Below, piece after piece: positions 8,709-17,797 of a stretch of DNA of 42,147 nucleotides. The stretch comes from Candidatus Rifleibacteriota bacterium. GTDB lineage: Bacteria; Muiribacteriota; Ozemobacteria; Ozemobacterales; Ozemobacteraceae. Location: NCBI GenBank assembly GCA_018818125.1, contig JAHISQ010000073.1:1-42147 (forward strand), in the 5' to 3' direction. The position numbers and the translations under genes are program-made. A model generated the notes under the pieces. That model was not told the origin of the DNA. It saw only the letters and a program-made list of their open reading frames with translations, and made no database searches. Position 1 is the stretch's first letter, and the number at the start of each line of letters is the position of its first letter.

Positions 8709-9341
8709 TTAGCGGGAGTAGAATTCAATTATCAGATGTTCCTGAATCTTCGGATCAAGCTGTGAGCGTTCCGGCAGAGCAACAAACTTGCCCTTGAGTT
8801 TCTCTCGATCGAGTTCAAGCCAGGCGCTTGAATCGCGGCCGGAAGTAATTTCGAGTGCATCTTTGATCTGATTCTTGATCTTGCTACTTTCGCGAATTGC
8901 GATAACATCACCAGCTCTGAGTTGAACGCTGGGGATATTGCACTTGTGACCGTTAACTTCGAAGTGACCCTGAGTTACCCACATTCGGGTCTGGGCACGA
9001 GACATACCAAAACCGAGGCGAAAAGCGACGTTGTCAAGGCGTGTTTCGAGCTGATGAAGGAGGTTAGTACCAGTATTACCAGTTTTGCGATTAGCTACTT
9101 CATAATATTTACGGAACTGTTTTTCAAGAACCCCGTAAGCTTTTCTGACTTTCTGCTTGGCACGAAGTTGAACTTCGTAACCAGTAGTCTTTTTGCGCAT
9201 CTGCTGATTACCATGCTGACCGGGAACGGTAGCGCGGCGTTTAAATGCACACTTTTCTGTAAAACAGCGTGCACCTTTGAGGAAAAGTTGATCGCCTTCT
9301 CGGCGACAAATTCTACAAACTGAACCAATATATCTAGCCAT
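8709..9341 (-). CDS. rpsD: 30S ribosomal protein S4, zinc-binding form
   Basis: S4 nucleates 30S assembly and can autoregulate the alpha operon. It has 210 residues. The N-terminus has four cysteines at 9, 12, 26 and 31 (CxxC and C-x4-C), the zinc-binding type as in Thermus. The S4 RNA-binding domain follows (RLDNVAFRLGFG and GHFEVNGHKCNIPS). It lies between rpsK and rpoA. Confidence 0.97.
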   Translation of the reverse strand: MARYIGSVCRICRREGDQLFLKGARCFTEKCAFKRRATVPGQHGNQQMRKKTTGYEVQLRAKQKVRKAYGVLEKQFRKYYEVANRKTGNTGTNLLHQLETRLDNVAFRLGFGMSRAQTRMWVTQGHFEVNGHKCNIPSVQLRAGDVIAIRESSKIKNQIKDALEITSGRDSSAWLELDREKLKGKFVALPERSQLDPKIQEHLIIEFYSR

Positions 9342-9355
9342 TTTGAACTACCTCC

Positions 9356-9757
9356 TCAGACGCGGCGTCGCTTGGGTGGGCGACAACCATTGTGCGGAAT
9401 CCCGGAAACATCTTTGATAGCCGTGACTGACAGACCATTGGTCTGCAGTGCGCGAATAGCAGATTCGCGGCTCATGCCGGGTCCTGATACGAACACTTCA
9501 ATTTCTCTCATACCAAATTCAAGTGCCCGTTTGGCAGTGATTTCAGCAGAAACCTGTGCAGCGTAAGGGGTAGATTTTCTGGAACCTCTAAAACTATTTG
9601 ATCCAGAGGATGACCAGCATAGAACATTACCGCTCATATCGGTAATGGTAACAATGACATTGTTAAAAGTGGACTGAATATGTGCCTGACCTCTAGCAAC
9701 GATTTTCTTTTCGCGCTTTTTCGTCCGGACTTTGGACTTAACTCCTGATTTCGCCAT
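9356..9757 (-). CDS. rpsK: 30S ribosomal protein S11
   Basis: S11 is a platform protein of the small subunit that contacts the E site and 16S rRNA. The 133-residue product has a basic N-terminus, then the conserved core [18 protein letters not shown] and [11 protein letters not shown], and the end [15 protein letters not shown], all of which fit the family closely. The length is normal. It follows rpsM after 65 bases, the longest gap in this part of the cluster. Confidence 0.97.
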   Translation of the reverse strand: MAKSGVKSKVRTKKREKKIVARGQAHIQSTFNNVIVTITDMSGNVLCWSSSGSNSFRGSRKSTPYAAQVSAEITAKRALEFGMREIEVFVSGPGMSRESAIRALQTNGLSVTAIKDVSGIPHNGCRPPKRRRV

Positions 9758-9822
9758 TTTGTGCTCCTTAAATCAGTTTACATCCTTTAGGAAGGAATAA
9801 ATTACTTACAATCGTTTATAAA

Positions 9823-10185
9823 TTATTTCTTTCTAATCGCTTTTCTCGGACCTTTGCGGGTGCGAGCATTAGTTTTGGTTCTCTGACCGCGAACGGGCAA
9901 GCCCTTGCGGTGTCTGAGACCACGATAGCAACCGATTTCCATCAATCGCTTGATGCTCATCGATACTTCACGTCTGAGATCGCCTTCAACGCGATGTTCT
10001 GAATCAATAACCTTCTTGATCGCAGAAATTTCGTTTTCGGTCAGATCTTTAACTCGGGTGTCTGGGTTGATATTGGTTTGCTTGAGAATAACAACTGCAG
10101 TAGGTCTGCCAATCCCATAGATATAGGGAAGAGCTGCCTCAACGCGCTTGTTATTAGGCAGATCAACGCCTGCGATACGTGCCAT
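9823..10185 (-). CDS. rpsM: 30S ribosomal protein S13
   Basis: S13 sits in the head of the 30S subunit and contacts the P-site tRNA and L5 across the intersubunit bridge. The 120 residues begin [19 protein letters not shown] and end with the basic [19 protein letters not shown] tail. This intact copy matters because the N-terminal part of L22 in this window resembles the S13 N-terminal domain. A good ribosome binding site (AGGAGG-like) lies before the ATG. Confidence 0.97.
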   Translation of the reverse strand: MARIAGVDLPNNKRVEAALPYIYGIGRPTAVVILKQTNINPDTRVKDLTENEISAIKKVIDSEHRVEGDLRREVSMSIKRLMEIGCYRGLRHRKGLPVRGQRTKTNARTRKGPRKAIRKK

Positions 10186-10202
10186 AATTTTCCTCCTGAA
10201 TC

Positions 10203-10316
10203 TTAGCCCTGTCGCTGTTTGTGTCTGGGGTTTTCACACAGAACACGGATTATTCCACGACGTTTAATAATTTTACACTTTTCACAAATTTTCTTTACAG
10301 ATGCCCTGACTCGCAT
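10203..10316 (-). CDS. rpmJ: 50S ribosomal protein L36
   Basis: This 37-residue gene was found by direct translation. The product starts [20 protein letters not shown] and has the zinc ligands of the Cys-containing form: C11, C14, C27 and H32. AGGAGGAAA lies just before the ATG. It sits between infA and rpsM, as in many bacteria. L36 stabilises 23S rRNA helices near the factor-binding region. Confidence 0.96.
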   Translation of the reverse strand: MRVRASVKKICEKCKIIKRRGIIRVLCENPRHKQRQG

Positions 10317-10357
10317 ATTTTTCCTCCTGCGTGCTGATTTTACCGTTTGCCCTGGAC

Positions 10358-10576
10358 TTATTTGAAACGATAAACGATGCGCCCTCGGGTCAAATCATAG
10401 GGTGTCAATTCTACGGTAACCTTGTCGCCCGGAAGAATACGGATATAATGCATGCGCATCTTGCCGGAAATGTGGGCGAGTACTAAATGCCCATTTTCAA
10501 GCTCTACCTTGAACATGGCGTTTGGAAGAGGCTCTACTACCTTTCCGTTGACCTGGATGGTATCACCTTTGCTCAT
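10358..10576 (-). CDS. infA: Translation initiation factor IF-1
   Basis: IF-1 binds the 30S A site and assists IF-2 and IF-3. From the ATG at 10576 the product is the usual 72 residues, [20 protein letters not shown] to the RGRIVYRFK end, an OB-fold. The frame is open further upstream into map, but that extension has no family match. The ribosome binding site is weak (GGG about 15 bases upstream). Confidence 0.96.
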   Translation of the reverse strand: MSKGDTIQVNGKVVEPLPNAMFKVELENGHLVLAHISGKMRMHYIRILPGDKVTVELTPYDLTRGRIVYRFK

Positions 10577-10598
10577 TTTTTGACTTCTAACCCTTTCT

Positions 10599-11363
10599 TT
10601 AACCCGCTTGGCAGGTCGATGTGAGAATAACTGGCCCCCGAGAGGTAATGGCCACTGTGTGCTCGAAATGTGCGGACAAAGCACCGTTTGCCGTTATCGC
10701 TGTCCAGCCATCCTGCTTTATGGCTATCTCGGGGCTACCGAAGGTGGCTATGGGTTCAATTGCAAGCACCATTCCAACTTCGAGCCGCGGCCCCCCGATG
10801 GAGGATCCGAAGTTGGGAACTGGTGGTTTTTCGTGAAGGCTCCTGCCTATCCCATGACCAACAAATCGCTTAACCACTGACAAATTACCAGTCTCAATGA
10901 CTTTCTGAATGCTTTGTGAAATTTTTCCCAAAGTTTCGCCGGCAATACAATTACGAATTCCCGTGATCAGAGCAGTCTTTGTAGTAGCCAGCAGACGAGC
11001 TATTTCCAGGGGAACTTCTTCTCCCAGATAAACCGTCTCGGCCATGTCTGCGTAGAAGCCTTTACGTTTGATTCCAATGTCGATCTTTACCAGGTCGCCC
11101 TGGCGCATAATGCGGGTCGCCGATGGAATGCCGTGTACGACTTCTTCGTTGAGACTGATACAAATTACCCCCGGAAAACCTCTATAGCCGATAAACGCTG
11201 ATTCAGCGCCGACCGCCTCAATTTCTTCGCGAGCAATTTCTGCCAGTTGCAGAGTCGAAACACCGGGTTTGGCCTGAAGCTTGACTCTAGTGAGAACAGC
11301 CGCCAATAAACGGCCGTTTTCCTGCATCAGTTCAACTTCCTCATTAGTTTTCAAGGAAATCAA
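10599..11363 (-). CDS. map: Methionine aminopeptidase, type I
   Basis: It removes the initiator methionine from nascent proteins at the ribosome. The 254 residues contain all five metal ligands (D95 in KIDIG, D106 in YADMAET, H170 in [11 protein letters not shown]203 in AIEPIA and E234 in HFEHTVAI) and the active-site H78 (VVHGIPS). The start is TTG at 11363, one base after the adk stop; the resulting [13 protein letters not shown] matches the family N-terminus. No clear ribosome binding site is visible, so translation is probably coupled to adk. Confidence 0.96.
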   Translation of the reverse strand: MISLKTNEEVELMQENGRLLAAVLTRVKLQAKPGVSTLQLAEIAREEIEAVGAESAFIGYRGFPGVICISLNEEVVHGIPSATRIMRQGDLVKIDIGIKRKGFYADMAETVYLGEEVPLEIARLLATTKTALITGIRNCIAGETLGKISQSIQKVIETGNLSVVKRFVGHGIGRSLHEKPPVPNFGSSIGGPRLEVGMVLAIEPIATFGSPEIAIKQDGWTAITANGALSAHFEHTVAITSRGPVILTSTCQAG

Positions 11364-11364
11364 G

Positions 11365-12030
11365 CTAATTCAGGCTATCAATTATATCACAGATTTCTGA
11401 AAAAATCATCTCTATTTTATTATTTCCATCAACGGTGTACAACTTTTTTTGCTTCTGATAAAAATCTATCAGTGGTGAAGTCTGATCGTGGTACACTTTG
11501 AGACGGTTGAGAATGACTTCTTCGGAGTCGTCCTTGCGCTGATATAGCTCTCCCTGGCAGCGATCACAAACCCCGTCAACCTTTGGTTTAAGAAATTCGA
11601 GGTGATAACTGGCGCTACATCCACGGCAAATACGCCGTGCTGTAAGGCGACCTAGCAATGCTTCGTCAGGAACGATCATGGCAACTACTCCAGAGAGTGG
11701 CATGCCACGGCTTACAAGCGCTTTTTCAAGAGATTCGGCTTGAGCAACAGTGCGGGGAAAACCATCGAGAATGAAACCATCACGACAGTCATCACCAGAA
11801 AGTCGATCAAGAAGTATGTCAACGACCAGAGCATCAGGCACCAATGCTCCGGACGCCATGTATCCCTTTACCTCGTCTCCAATGGAAGAACCTGATGAGA
11901 CAGCAGCTCTCATCAGGTCTCCAGTGGATAACTGAGGTATGGAATACTTATCTACGATCATCTTGGCCTGGGTGCCTTTGCCGGCACCCGGAGGACCAAG
12001 AAAAATCAGATTAAGATTCCTTTTACTCAT
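11365..12030 (-). CDS. adk: Adenylate kinase, zinc-lid type
   Basis: It interconverts ATP plus AMP and two ADP. The 221 residues have P-loop GPPGAGKGT (12-20), the AMP-site segment QLSTGDLMRAAV, GFPRT at 90-94, and a lid with four cysteines at 135, 138, 155 and 158 (CRGC and CDRC). The last is the zinc-binding lid of Gram-positive-type enzymes. The ATG overlaps the secY stop by 4 bases. Its place in the secY-adk-map-infA run is common in Gram-positive and deep-branching bacteria. Confidence 0.97.
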   Translation of the reverse strand: MSKRNLNLIFLGPPGAGKGTQAKMIVDKYSIPQLSTGDLMRAAVSSGSSIGDEVKGYMASGALVPDALVVDILLDRLSGDDCRDGFILDGFPRTVAQAESLEKALVSRGMPLSGVVAMIVPDEALLGRLTARRICRGCSASYHLEFLKPKVDGVCDRCQGELYQRKDDSEEVILNRLKVYHDQTSPLIDFYQKQKKLYTVDGNNKIEMIFSEICDIIDSLN

Positions 12031-13334
12031 CTCAAGCCCTTTTTCTTCATGAAACCTTCATAATGTCTGGTTACCAGATGTGATTCGAGCTGACGCATGG
12101 TATCCATGGCAACACCGACCACAATCAGCAGCGCTGTGCCGCCAAAGTAAAAGTTTACATTCATGACCATTATGAGGAAATTGGGAACAATTGAGACTAC
12201 AGCCAGGAAGATGCCGCCGGCCAGAGTAACTCTGGAAACGGTTCTTTCAAGAAATTCTACGGTTTTCTGACCAGCGCGAATGCCGGGTATGAAGCCGCCG
12301 TATTTTTTCATGTTATCAGCAAGATCCTGAACATTGAAAGTGATGGCTGTGTAGAAATAGGTGAAGAATATGATCAGAGAAATATAGATCAGTATGTAAG
12401 TCACACTGTTATAGGTGAAAATATTCAGAAGCCAGAAGACGAAAGGATTCTTAACAGCTTCTTGCATCGATTCCAAGCTTTGTATCCAGCTCAATATCAT
12501 CGCAGGAAACATCAAGATCGAACTAGCGAAAATAACCGGAATAACGCCAGCTTGATTTACTCTCAGAGGGATGTAAGTATTCTGACCACCGTATACACGG
12601 CGCCCAACTACACGTTTGGCATATTGTACCGGGATCTTGCGCACACCGTCCTGAACATATACGATCCCCATGATGGTAATAACACTGAATACCAACAGAA
12701 AAACAGTCTTAACAACATCATGAGCATCACCACTGAACAGGGCAATCTGCTGAATAACAGCTTCAGGCAGACCGGCGAGAATACCAGCAGTAATCAGGAT
12801 AGAAATACCGTTACCGATACCTCTTGCTGTCATCTGCTCTCCCAGCCACATGATAAACGCGGTTCCGGCAGTCAGCGTGATAACCGCCATCAGCTTAAAA
12901 CCAATACCAGGATTAGGAACAACCCCGTATCTTTCAAGCATGAAACTGATACCTAATGCTTGCAAAGCGCCTATCAAAACTGTTCCGTATCTTGTATACT
13001 GGCTGATCATCTTACGACCTTCTTCGCCCTCTTCCTTGGAGAGATGTTCGAAGTAAGGGATAACATAAACAAGCAGCTGCATGATAATAGATGCGTTGAT
13101 GTACGGTGCGATCCCGAGCGCAAAGACCGAAAAGCGTCTCAGCGCGCCACCTGAAAACATGTTCAGGAAGCTGAACAACTCAGATGAAGGAAGATTCTGA
13201 GTGAGAAGTTTGGCGTCGACACCCGGTGTCGGAATATGAGTTCCGACACGGAATACGAGGATCATGCCAAGAGTGAAAAGAATACGATTCCGGAGTTCCG
13301 GAATCCTCATGGAGTTTGACAGGCTCTGAAGCAA
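12027..13334 (-). CDS. secY: Preprotein translocase channel subunit SecY
   Basis: SecY forms the protein-conducting channel of the inner membrane and docks at the ribosomal exit tunnel. The 435-residue protein has ten hydrophobic segments, the plug region RVGTHIPTPGVD, YVIPYFEHLSKEEGEEGR, and the C5 loop RKIPVQYAKRVVGRRVYGG that binds SecA and ribosomes. The start is TTG at 13334, directly after the rplO stop; GGAGG, 8 bases upstream, lies within the last codons of rplO, so the two are coupled. The length is normal. Confidence 0.97.
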   Translation of the reverse strand: MLQSLSNSMRIPELRNRILFTLGMILVFRVGTHIPTPGVDAKLLTQNLPSSELFSFLNMFSGGALRRFSVFALGIAPYINASIIMQLLVYVIPYFEHLSKEEGEEGRKMISQYTRYGTVLIGALQALGISFMLERYGVVPNPGIGFKLMAVITLTAGTAFIMWLGEQMTARGIGNGISILITAGILAGLPEAVIQQIALFSGDAHDVVKTVFLLVFSVITIMGIVYVQDGVRKIPVQYAKRVVGRRVYGGQNTYIPLRVNQAGVIPVIFASSILMFPAMILSWIQSLESMQEAVKNPFVFWLLNIFTYNSVTYILIYISLIIFFTYFYTAITFNVQDLADNMKKYGGFIPGIRAGQKTVEFLERTVSRVTLAGGIFLAVVSIVPNFLIMVMNVNFYFGGTALLIVVGVAMDTMRQLESHLVTRHYEGFMKKKGLR

Positions 13335-13784
13335 TTAGATCACCTCCGCTTTTCCACCGGCTTTTTCAATTTTGTCCTTAGCGGAATCTGAAAATTGATT
13401 GGCCTTAACGGTAAGGGGCTTGGTTATTTCGCCTCGAGCAAGAACCTTTACAGGGTACTTGAGGTTTTTAATAAGACCTTTTTCCATCATCTTATCGAGA
13501 GTTACTTCGGCGTTGGCATCAAATGCCAGTTCAAGCGCTGCTACGTTTACAAGTGTGAATTCAACTTTGTGTGGACTGGTGAAACCGCGCTTGGGCATAA
13601 TGCGTGTAAAACGCATCTGGCCGCCTTCAAAACCAGCATAAGGATGAACCTTACTGCCGCGTCCGAGCTGACCGTCATGACCCCTGGTGGCCTGGTTTCC
13701 CATGCCGGAGCCTTTACCGCGGCCCACTCTCTTACGTTTTGTGGTAGACCCTTTGGCCTTTTTAAGATTACCAAGATTCAACAT
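13335..13784 (-). CDS. rplO: 50S ribosomal protein L15
   Basis: L15 is a late-assembly large-subunit protein. The 149 residues start MLNLGNLKKAKGSTTKRKRV and contain the Gly-rich extension GRGKGSGMGNQATRGHDG and the globular core ending IEKAGGKAEVI. The length and sequence are standard. The end of the gene carries the ribosome binding site for secY. Confidence 0.97.
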   Translation of the reverse strand: MLNLGNLKKAKGSTTKRKRVGRGKGSGMGNQATRGHDGQLGRGSKVHPYAGFEGGQMRFTRIMPKRGFTSPHKVEFTLVNVAALELAFDANAEVTLDKMMEKGLIKNLKYPVKVLARGEITKPLTVKANQFSDSAKDKIEKAGGKAEVI

Positions 13785-13796
13785 TTCAAGGTCTCC

Positions 13797-13976
13797 TTAC
13801 TTTACTTCGACCCAGCGCTGAACCTTGTCGAGCATACCCAGAATCTGAGGAGTTGTCACTTGTTCAACTTCCTGTTGCATTCTGCGAAGGCCGAGGGCTC
13901 TGAGGGTCTTGATCTGACGCTGGGAGGCGCCAATCATGCTTTTGATCAGTTTAATTGTCACTTTTTTTTCTGTCAT
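13797..13976 (-). CDS. rpmD: 50S ribosomal protein L30
   Basis: This 59-residue gene was found by direct translation. The product begins MTEKKVTIKLIKSMIGASQR and contains QIKTLRALGLRRMQQEVEQ, matching the bacterial short L30. It sits between rpsE and rplO, where rpmD is expected. A GGAG-type site precedes the ATG. L30 binds 5S and 23S rRNA. Confidence 0.95.
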   Translation of the reverse strand: MTEKKVTIKLIKSMIGASQRQIKTLRALGLRRMQQEVEQVTTPQILGMLDKVQRWVEVK

Positions 13977-13987
13977 GGTATTTCTCC

Positions 13988-14530
13988 TTAGCCGTTGATG
14001 ACCTGGGCGGGAGTGATGCCACGATGCTTGGCTACAGCATCCACACCACGCATTTCGCGCAGAGCATTCATAGTGGCCTTGGCCATGTTAACAGGGTTCT
14101 TTGAGCCAATGCGCTTTGCCAGGACGTCTTTCACGCCTAGAGCTTCAAAGATCGCACGAACTGCGCCGCCGGCAATAACGCCTGTGCCTGGTGCAGCTGG
14201 CTTGATGATGACCTGAGAAGAACCGAAACGACCCAGATATGGGTGAGTAACGGTTTCTTTGTTCATTGGAATCAGCACCATAGCTTTGCGAGCCTTTTCC
14301 AGGCCTTTGCGAACCGCATCCGGAACAGCTTTAGCTTTTCCGATAGCTATTCCAACTTTACCCTTCTGATCGCCTACGCAAACCAGAACTGAAAAGCCGA
14401 AATGTCTACCACCTTTAACGGTTTTGCTGACGCGATTAACAGAAATAATTTTTTCGGTGAATTCGTTTTCTATAACCTGGTCACGCTGACGACCACCACG
14501 GCGAAAACGAGGATTTCCTTGTTCGTTCAT
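13988..14530 (-). CDS. rpsE: 30S ribosomal protein S5
   Basis: S5 shapes the mRNA entry channel and decoding accuracy. The 180 residues include the dsRBD-like N-terminal domain with the loop VSKTVKGGRHFGFSVLV (site of spectinomycin resistance changes elsewhere; no such change is evident here) and the C-terminal domain GTGVIAGGAVRAIFEALGVKD. The N-terminus has a short basic, Arg-rich lead (NPRFRRGGRQRDQ). Confidence 0.97.
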   Translation of the reverse strand: MNEQGNPRFRRGGRQRDQVIENEFTEKIISVNRVSKTVKGGRHFGFSVLVCVGDQKGKVGIAIGKAKAVPDAVRKGLEKARKAMVLIPMNKETVTHPYLGRFGSSQVIIKPAAPGTGVIAGGAVRAIFEALGVKDVLAKRIGSKNPVNMAKATMNALREMRGVDAVAKHRGITPAQVING

Positions 14531-14542
14531 CTGGTTTTCCTC

Positions 14543-14902
14543 CTAGAATTTCAAGCCAGCGGCTCTGGCGCCTTCGGCCAGTTCCTTGACGCGACCATGA
14601 TACTTGTAACCGCCCTTGTCGAATACGACGGCAGAAACGCCTTTAGCCATAGCTCTTTCGGCCAGTTTCTGACCAATAGTTTTGGCGCCGTTCTTATTGC
14701 CACCAGTTGTGGTGCCGCGAAGATCCTTGTCGAGAGAACTGGCCATTGCTATGGTCTGACCAGTTTCGTCATCGATGACCTGAGCGTATACGTGCTTCAG
14801 GCTGCGGAAAACGGCAAGTCTGGGCTTCTGAGCGGTACCGGACAAATAAAATCTGCTGCGTTCGTGACGCCGCTGACGCATTTCCTGTTTACCGAGTTTC
14901 AT
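14543..14902 (-). CDS. rplR: 50S ribosomal protein L18
   Basis: L18 binds 5S rRNA with L5 in the central protuberance. The 119 residues begin [20 protein letters not shown] and carry the conserved [19 protein letters not shown] and [20 protein letters not shown] end. Standard length, between rplF and rpsE. Confidence 0.97.
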   Translation of the reverse strand: MKLGKQEMRQRRHERSRFYLSGTAQKPRLAVFRSLKHVYAQVIDDETGQTIAMASSLDKDLRGTTTGGNKNGAKTIGQKLAERAMAKGVSAVVFDKGGYKYHGRVKELAEGARAAGLKF

Positions 14903-14923
14903 ATTTTACCTTCCTTTACTGCC

Positions 14924-15469
14924 TTAAGCTGCAAGTTTCTTGCCGACCTTGATGCGTACATTTTCGCCGAGGTATCTGATACCAGCGCCGTCTTTGTAGT
15001 GCTTGGGCGGTCGAATTTTCCTGATTTCAGAAGCAGTCTGACCAACAGCTTCTTTATCAACGCCGTTAACGTATACCTTATTACCTTCAACTTTGAGAGT
15101 AACAAAGGCTGGTGCTTCATATATTACGGGGTGCGAATAACCAACGTTAAACTGGATCTTGCTATCACCCTGATTCTGAGCTTTGTAACCAACACCGACG
15201 ATTTCCAGGCCTTTGGTATAACCAGTGTGGACGCCAATAACCATGTTGTTTACAAGAGCTCTGACCAGACCGAATTTCGCTCTGACAGTTTTAGGGCTGT
15301 TCTCGGGAATAGAACAGACGATTTTGTCTTCTTCATGGTTGATCTTAACTTCGCCGGGCAGGTCTCTGCTGATCCGGCCTTTAGGACCTTTGGCAGAAAA
15401 TACAGTGCCAGTGATGTTAATTTCAACACCTTTGGGAACTATTACAGGTTGTTTACCAATTCTTGACAT
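14924..15469 (-). CDS. rplF: 50S ribosomal protein L6
   Basis: L6 lies near the GTPase-associated centre of the 50S subunit. The 181-residue protein has two related domains; MSRIGKQPVIVPKGVEI opens it and the signature-like region PPKHYKDGAGIRYLGE ends domain two. The length is normal. A long open frame on the opposite strand across this gene and rplR is a mirror of the codon pattern, not a gene. Confidence 0.97.
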   Translation of the reverse strand: MSRIGKQPVIVPKGVEINITGTVFSAKGPKGRISRDLPGEVKINHEEDKIVCSIPENSPKTVRAKFGLVRALVNNMVIGVHTGYTKGLEIVGVGYKAQNQGDSKIQFNVGYSHPVIYEAPAFVTLKVEGNKVYVNGVDKEAVGQTASEIRKIRPPKHYKDGAGIRYLGENVRIKVGKKLAA

Positions 15470-15483
15470 GTCTATTCCTCCAA

Positions 15484-15882
15484 TTACCAGACGTGGCAGA
15501 TAACTTCGCCGCCGACACCGGCTTTGCGGGCTTCTTTATCTGTCAAAACACCCTTGGAAGTGGTGAGAATGGAAATGCCAAGTCCGCCGAGAACCTTGAT
15601 GATCTCTTCCTTGCCAGAATATTCTCTGCGGCCAGGTTTAGAGACTCTTTTGATTCCTTTAAGAATCTGACAATTCTTTTCACCATACTTCAGGAAAACT
15701 TTCAGATTGAATTTATTCTGAAATTTGTAATAACGGAAATCCCGAATATAGCCTTCTTTTTTGAGGATCTTAGCGATCTCTATCTTCATCTTAGAAGAAG
15801 GCATTTCAACGCTTTCATGCTTAACCATGTTGGCATTCCGGATTCGAGTCAGCATATCGCCAATGGGATCTGTCATACTCAT
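15484..15882 (-). CDS. rpsH: 30S ribosomal protein S8
   Basis: S8 binds the central domain of 16S rRNA and regulates the spc operon in E. coli. The 132 residues begin MSMTDPIGDMLTRIRNA and end with the hallmark GVLTDKEARKAGVGGEVICH. GGAG lies 8 bases before the ATG at 15882, which supports this start over the internal Met3. Confidence 0.97.
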   Translation of the reverse strand: MSMTDPIGDMLTRIRNANMVKHESVEMPSSKMKIEIAKILKKEGYIRDFRYYKFQNKFNLKVFLKYGEKNCQILKGIKRVSKPGRREYSGKEEIIKVLGGLGISILTTSKGVLTDKEARKAGVGGEVICHVW

Positions 15883-15895
15883 ATCTTAGTCTCCT

Positions 15896-16081
15896 TTACC
15901 AACTTGATTTAGTAACGCCGGGAATTCTGCCAACAGAAGCGAGATCCCTGAAGCATATTCGACACATCTGAAATTCTCTCATATAGCCGCGCGGCCGACC
16001 GCAAAGATGGCAGCGATTATAGGCGCGGGTAGAGAATTTGGGAGTCTTCTTCCACTTTTCTACAAGTGATTTCTTAGCCAT
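15896..16081 (-). CDS. rpsN: 30S ribosomal protein S14, short zinc form
   Basis: This is the 61-residue zinc-type S14 with C24, C27, C40 and C43 in two CxxC pairs (CHLC and CRIC) and the end [11 protein letters not shown]. It lies between rplE and rpsH, the normal spc position. The zinc (often called rpsZ) form is typical of Gram-positives and thermophiles and depends on zinc supply; no zinc-free second copy is visible here. Confidence 0.96.
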   Translation of the reverse strand: MAKKSLVEKWKKTPKFSTRAYNRCHLCGRPRGYMREFQMCRICFRDLASVGRIPGVTKSSW

Positions 16082-16099
16082 AACAACTCCTTAATTATT

Positions 16100-16720
16100 C
16101 TACGCTTTTTTAGCGACGATCTTGCGGAACGGCATGCCCATCATTTCCAGCAATTCCAGTGCTTCACCGTCGTTATGAGCGGTGGTTACGATTGTAATGT
16201 TCATACCTTGAACTTTATCTACTGAATCGTATTGGATTTCGGGAAATACGAGCTGTTCCTGAAGACCAAGACTGTAGTTGCCACGACCGTCAAAAGCCTT
16301 CTGAGAGAGACCACGAAAGTCTCTGATGCGGGGGACGACTATAGTAAACAATTTGTCCAGGAAATAGAAGCATCTATCGCCCCGGAGAGTAACACGGCAT
16401 CCGATTGGAACGCCTGCGCGCAGCTTGAAGTTGGAGATTGACTTCTTAGCCTTGGTGATTACCGGCTTTTGACCGGCGATAGTTGTAAGTTCTCTGGTAG
16501 CGGCTTCGAGAAGTTTAGCATTCTGAGTAGCTGCGCCAACGCCCATGTTGATAACCACTTTGGTTACCTTTGGGACTCTCATCGGGTTTCCATATTTGGA
16601 AACCAGCTTTGGAGCGATTTCTTTCAGATACTTTTCCTTCAGCCTTGGGAGAGACTTTGGCCCCTTTGGCTCCTTAGAGGGAGCTGCCTTTGCGGGGGCT
16701 GCCTTTTCTGTCTTTGCCAT
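16100..16720 (-). CDS. rplE: 50S ribosomal protein L5 with basic N-terminal tail
   Basis: L5 binds 5S rRNA and contacts S13 at the B1b bridge. The core from about residue 26 ([19 protein letters not shown], then [11 protein letters not shown]) is standard. About 25 residues rich in Lys, Ala and Pro precede it, beginning [17 protein letters not shown], giving 206 residues against the usual 180. GGAG is well placed before the ATG, so the tail is likely real. A similar Lys/Ala/Pro composition occurs in the tail of L22. Confidence 0.96.
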   Translation of the reverse strand: MAKTEKAAPAKAAPSKEPKGPKSLPRLKEKYLKEIAPKLVSKYGNPMRVPKVTKVVINMGVGAATQNAKLLEAATRELTTIAGQKPVITKAKKSISNFKLRAGVPIGCRVTLRGDRCFYFLDKLFTIVVPRIRDFRGLSQKAFDGRGNYSLGLQEQLVFPEIQYDSVDKVQGMNITIVTTAHNDGEALELLEMMGMPFRKIVAKKA

Positions 16721-16765
16721 GCCGAAACTCCTTATGATATCTTTTCCTGAACAAGTTCAGGTTAC

Positions 16766-17119
16766 TTACTTGCGGCCGAGGGGCTCGTTAGTTTTTACAC
16801 ACACACGGTTCTTTTCTTCGCCCTGCTTGATGATCTTGGCATGGGTGAGTTTTGAGCCGTCTGGAGTGAGAAGTCCAAGTCTGCCAACGGCAATCGGAGC
16901 TTCTTTTTCAATGATCCCACCCTTACCCACGTTTTTACTGGGTCGGGTGTGTCTCTTCATAAAGTTAATGCCTTCAACGATTGCGCAGCCCTTCTCTGAA
17001 GTTACAGAGAGAACACGGCCTTTCTTGCCTTTATCGTCACCGCTGAGAACAACCACCTGGTCGTCTTTCTTGATGTGGGGCTTTGCAACGGCCCGTCTGG
17101 CTTTAATCTTCTTGTGCAT
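16766..17119 (-). CDS. rplX: 50S ribosomal protein L24
   Basis: L24 is an assembly initiator and one of the proteins around the exit tunnel. The 117 residues contain the KOW motif DDQVVVLSGDDKGKKGRVLS and the following GINFMKRHTRPS. It is slightly longer than typical (about 103) through small additions at both ends, with no large insertion, unlike L17, L22 and L29. Confidence 0.97.
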   Translation of the reverse strand: MHKKIKARRAVAKPHIKKDDQVVVLSGDDKGKKGRVLSVTSEKGCAIVEGINFMKRHTRPSKNVGKGGIIEKEAPIAVGRLGLLTPDGSKLTHAKIIKQGEEKNRVCVKTNEPLGRK

Positions 17120-17131
17120 CTTATCGCTCCC

Positions 17132-17500
17132 TTAAAGTACTTCGGGTGCCAAAGAGACTATCTTCATGAACTGTTTTTCGCGAAGTTCTCTGGCTACCGG
17201 CCCGAAAATGCGTGTGCCACGCGGATTATTTTCGTTATTGATGATAACAGCAGCATTGTCGTCGAAACGAATGAAGCTGCCGTCGGCGCGACGAGTTTCT
17301 TTTTTTGTGCGAACGATAACAGCTTTAACAACTTCTTTTTTCTTGACGGTTCCGTCCGGGATCGCGTCTTTAACAGAAGCAACAATTACATCGCCTACTC
17401 GGCCGAAAGATCTGCCACTGCAACCGGATACGCGGATGCATAGCAATTTTTTGGCGCCGGAGTTATCAGCAACTTTTAATACAGTTTCTTGTCTGATCAT
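17132..17500 (-). CDS. rplN: 50S ribosomal protein L14
   Basis: L14 forms intersubunit bridges and contacts L19. The 122-residue product starts [20 protein letters not shown] and has the conserved [18 protein letters not shown] and [15 protein letters not shown]. Standard in length and order, overlapping rpsQ by 4 bases. Confidence 0.97.
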   Translation of the reverse strand: MIRQETVLKVADNSGAKKLLCIRVSGCSGRSFGRVGDVIVASVKDAIPDGTVKKKEVVKAVIVRTKKETRRADGSFIRFDDNAAVIINNENNPRGTRIFGPVARELREKQFMKIVSLAPEVL

Positions 17501-17784
17501 TGCTGTTCTCCTTTTTCTGCAACTGCAACGTCGGCCTTAACGATTTCGCGCACGACCCATTTTTTGGTCCTGCTAACAGGTCTGCACTCTTCGATGCGTA
17601 CCATATCGCCGACCTTGCACTTTTCTTCAGGGTCATGTACCAGAAATCTGGTGTGACGCTTGATGTATTTTTTGTAGCGGGGATGCTGAATTATGCTTTC
17701 GATTTCAACCTTGATGGTTTTTTCGGTGCTGTCAGCAACAACCTTGGCAACGCGGCTGCGTCGTATTACTTTAGTGTTTTCCAT
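17497..17784 (-). CDS. rpsQ: 30S ribosomal protein S17
   Basis: S17 is a primary 16S rRNA binder. The 95-residue OB-fold protein contains [16 protein letters not shown], the [18 protein letters not shown] segment and [18 protein letters not shown]. The length is near normal with a short acidic end. Between rpmC and rplN. Confidence 0.97.
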   Translation of the reverse strand: MENTKVIRRSRVAKVVADSTEKTIKVEIESIIQHPRYKKYIKRHTRFLVHDPEEKCKVGDMVRIEECRPVSRTKKWVVREIVKADVAVAEKGEQQ

Positions 17785-17797
17785 TGTTTACTCCTGC

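Noticed and set aside
10358..10684. Longer infA reading into map
   Set aside because: IF-1 is 72 residues in most bacteria, and [12 protein letters not shown] at 10576 is the expected N-terminus.
14402..15466. 354-codon open frame on the plus strand across rplR and rplF
   Set aside because: It lies exactly opposite two well-supported ribosomal protein genes, has no ribosome binding site or family match, and reflects their codon pattern.
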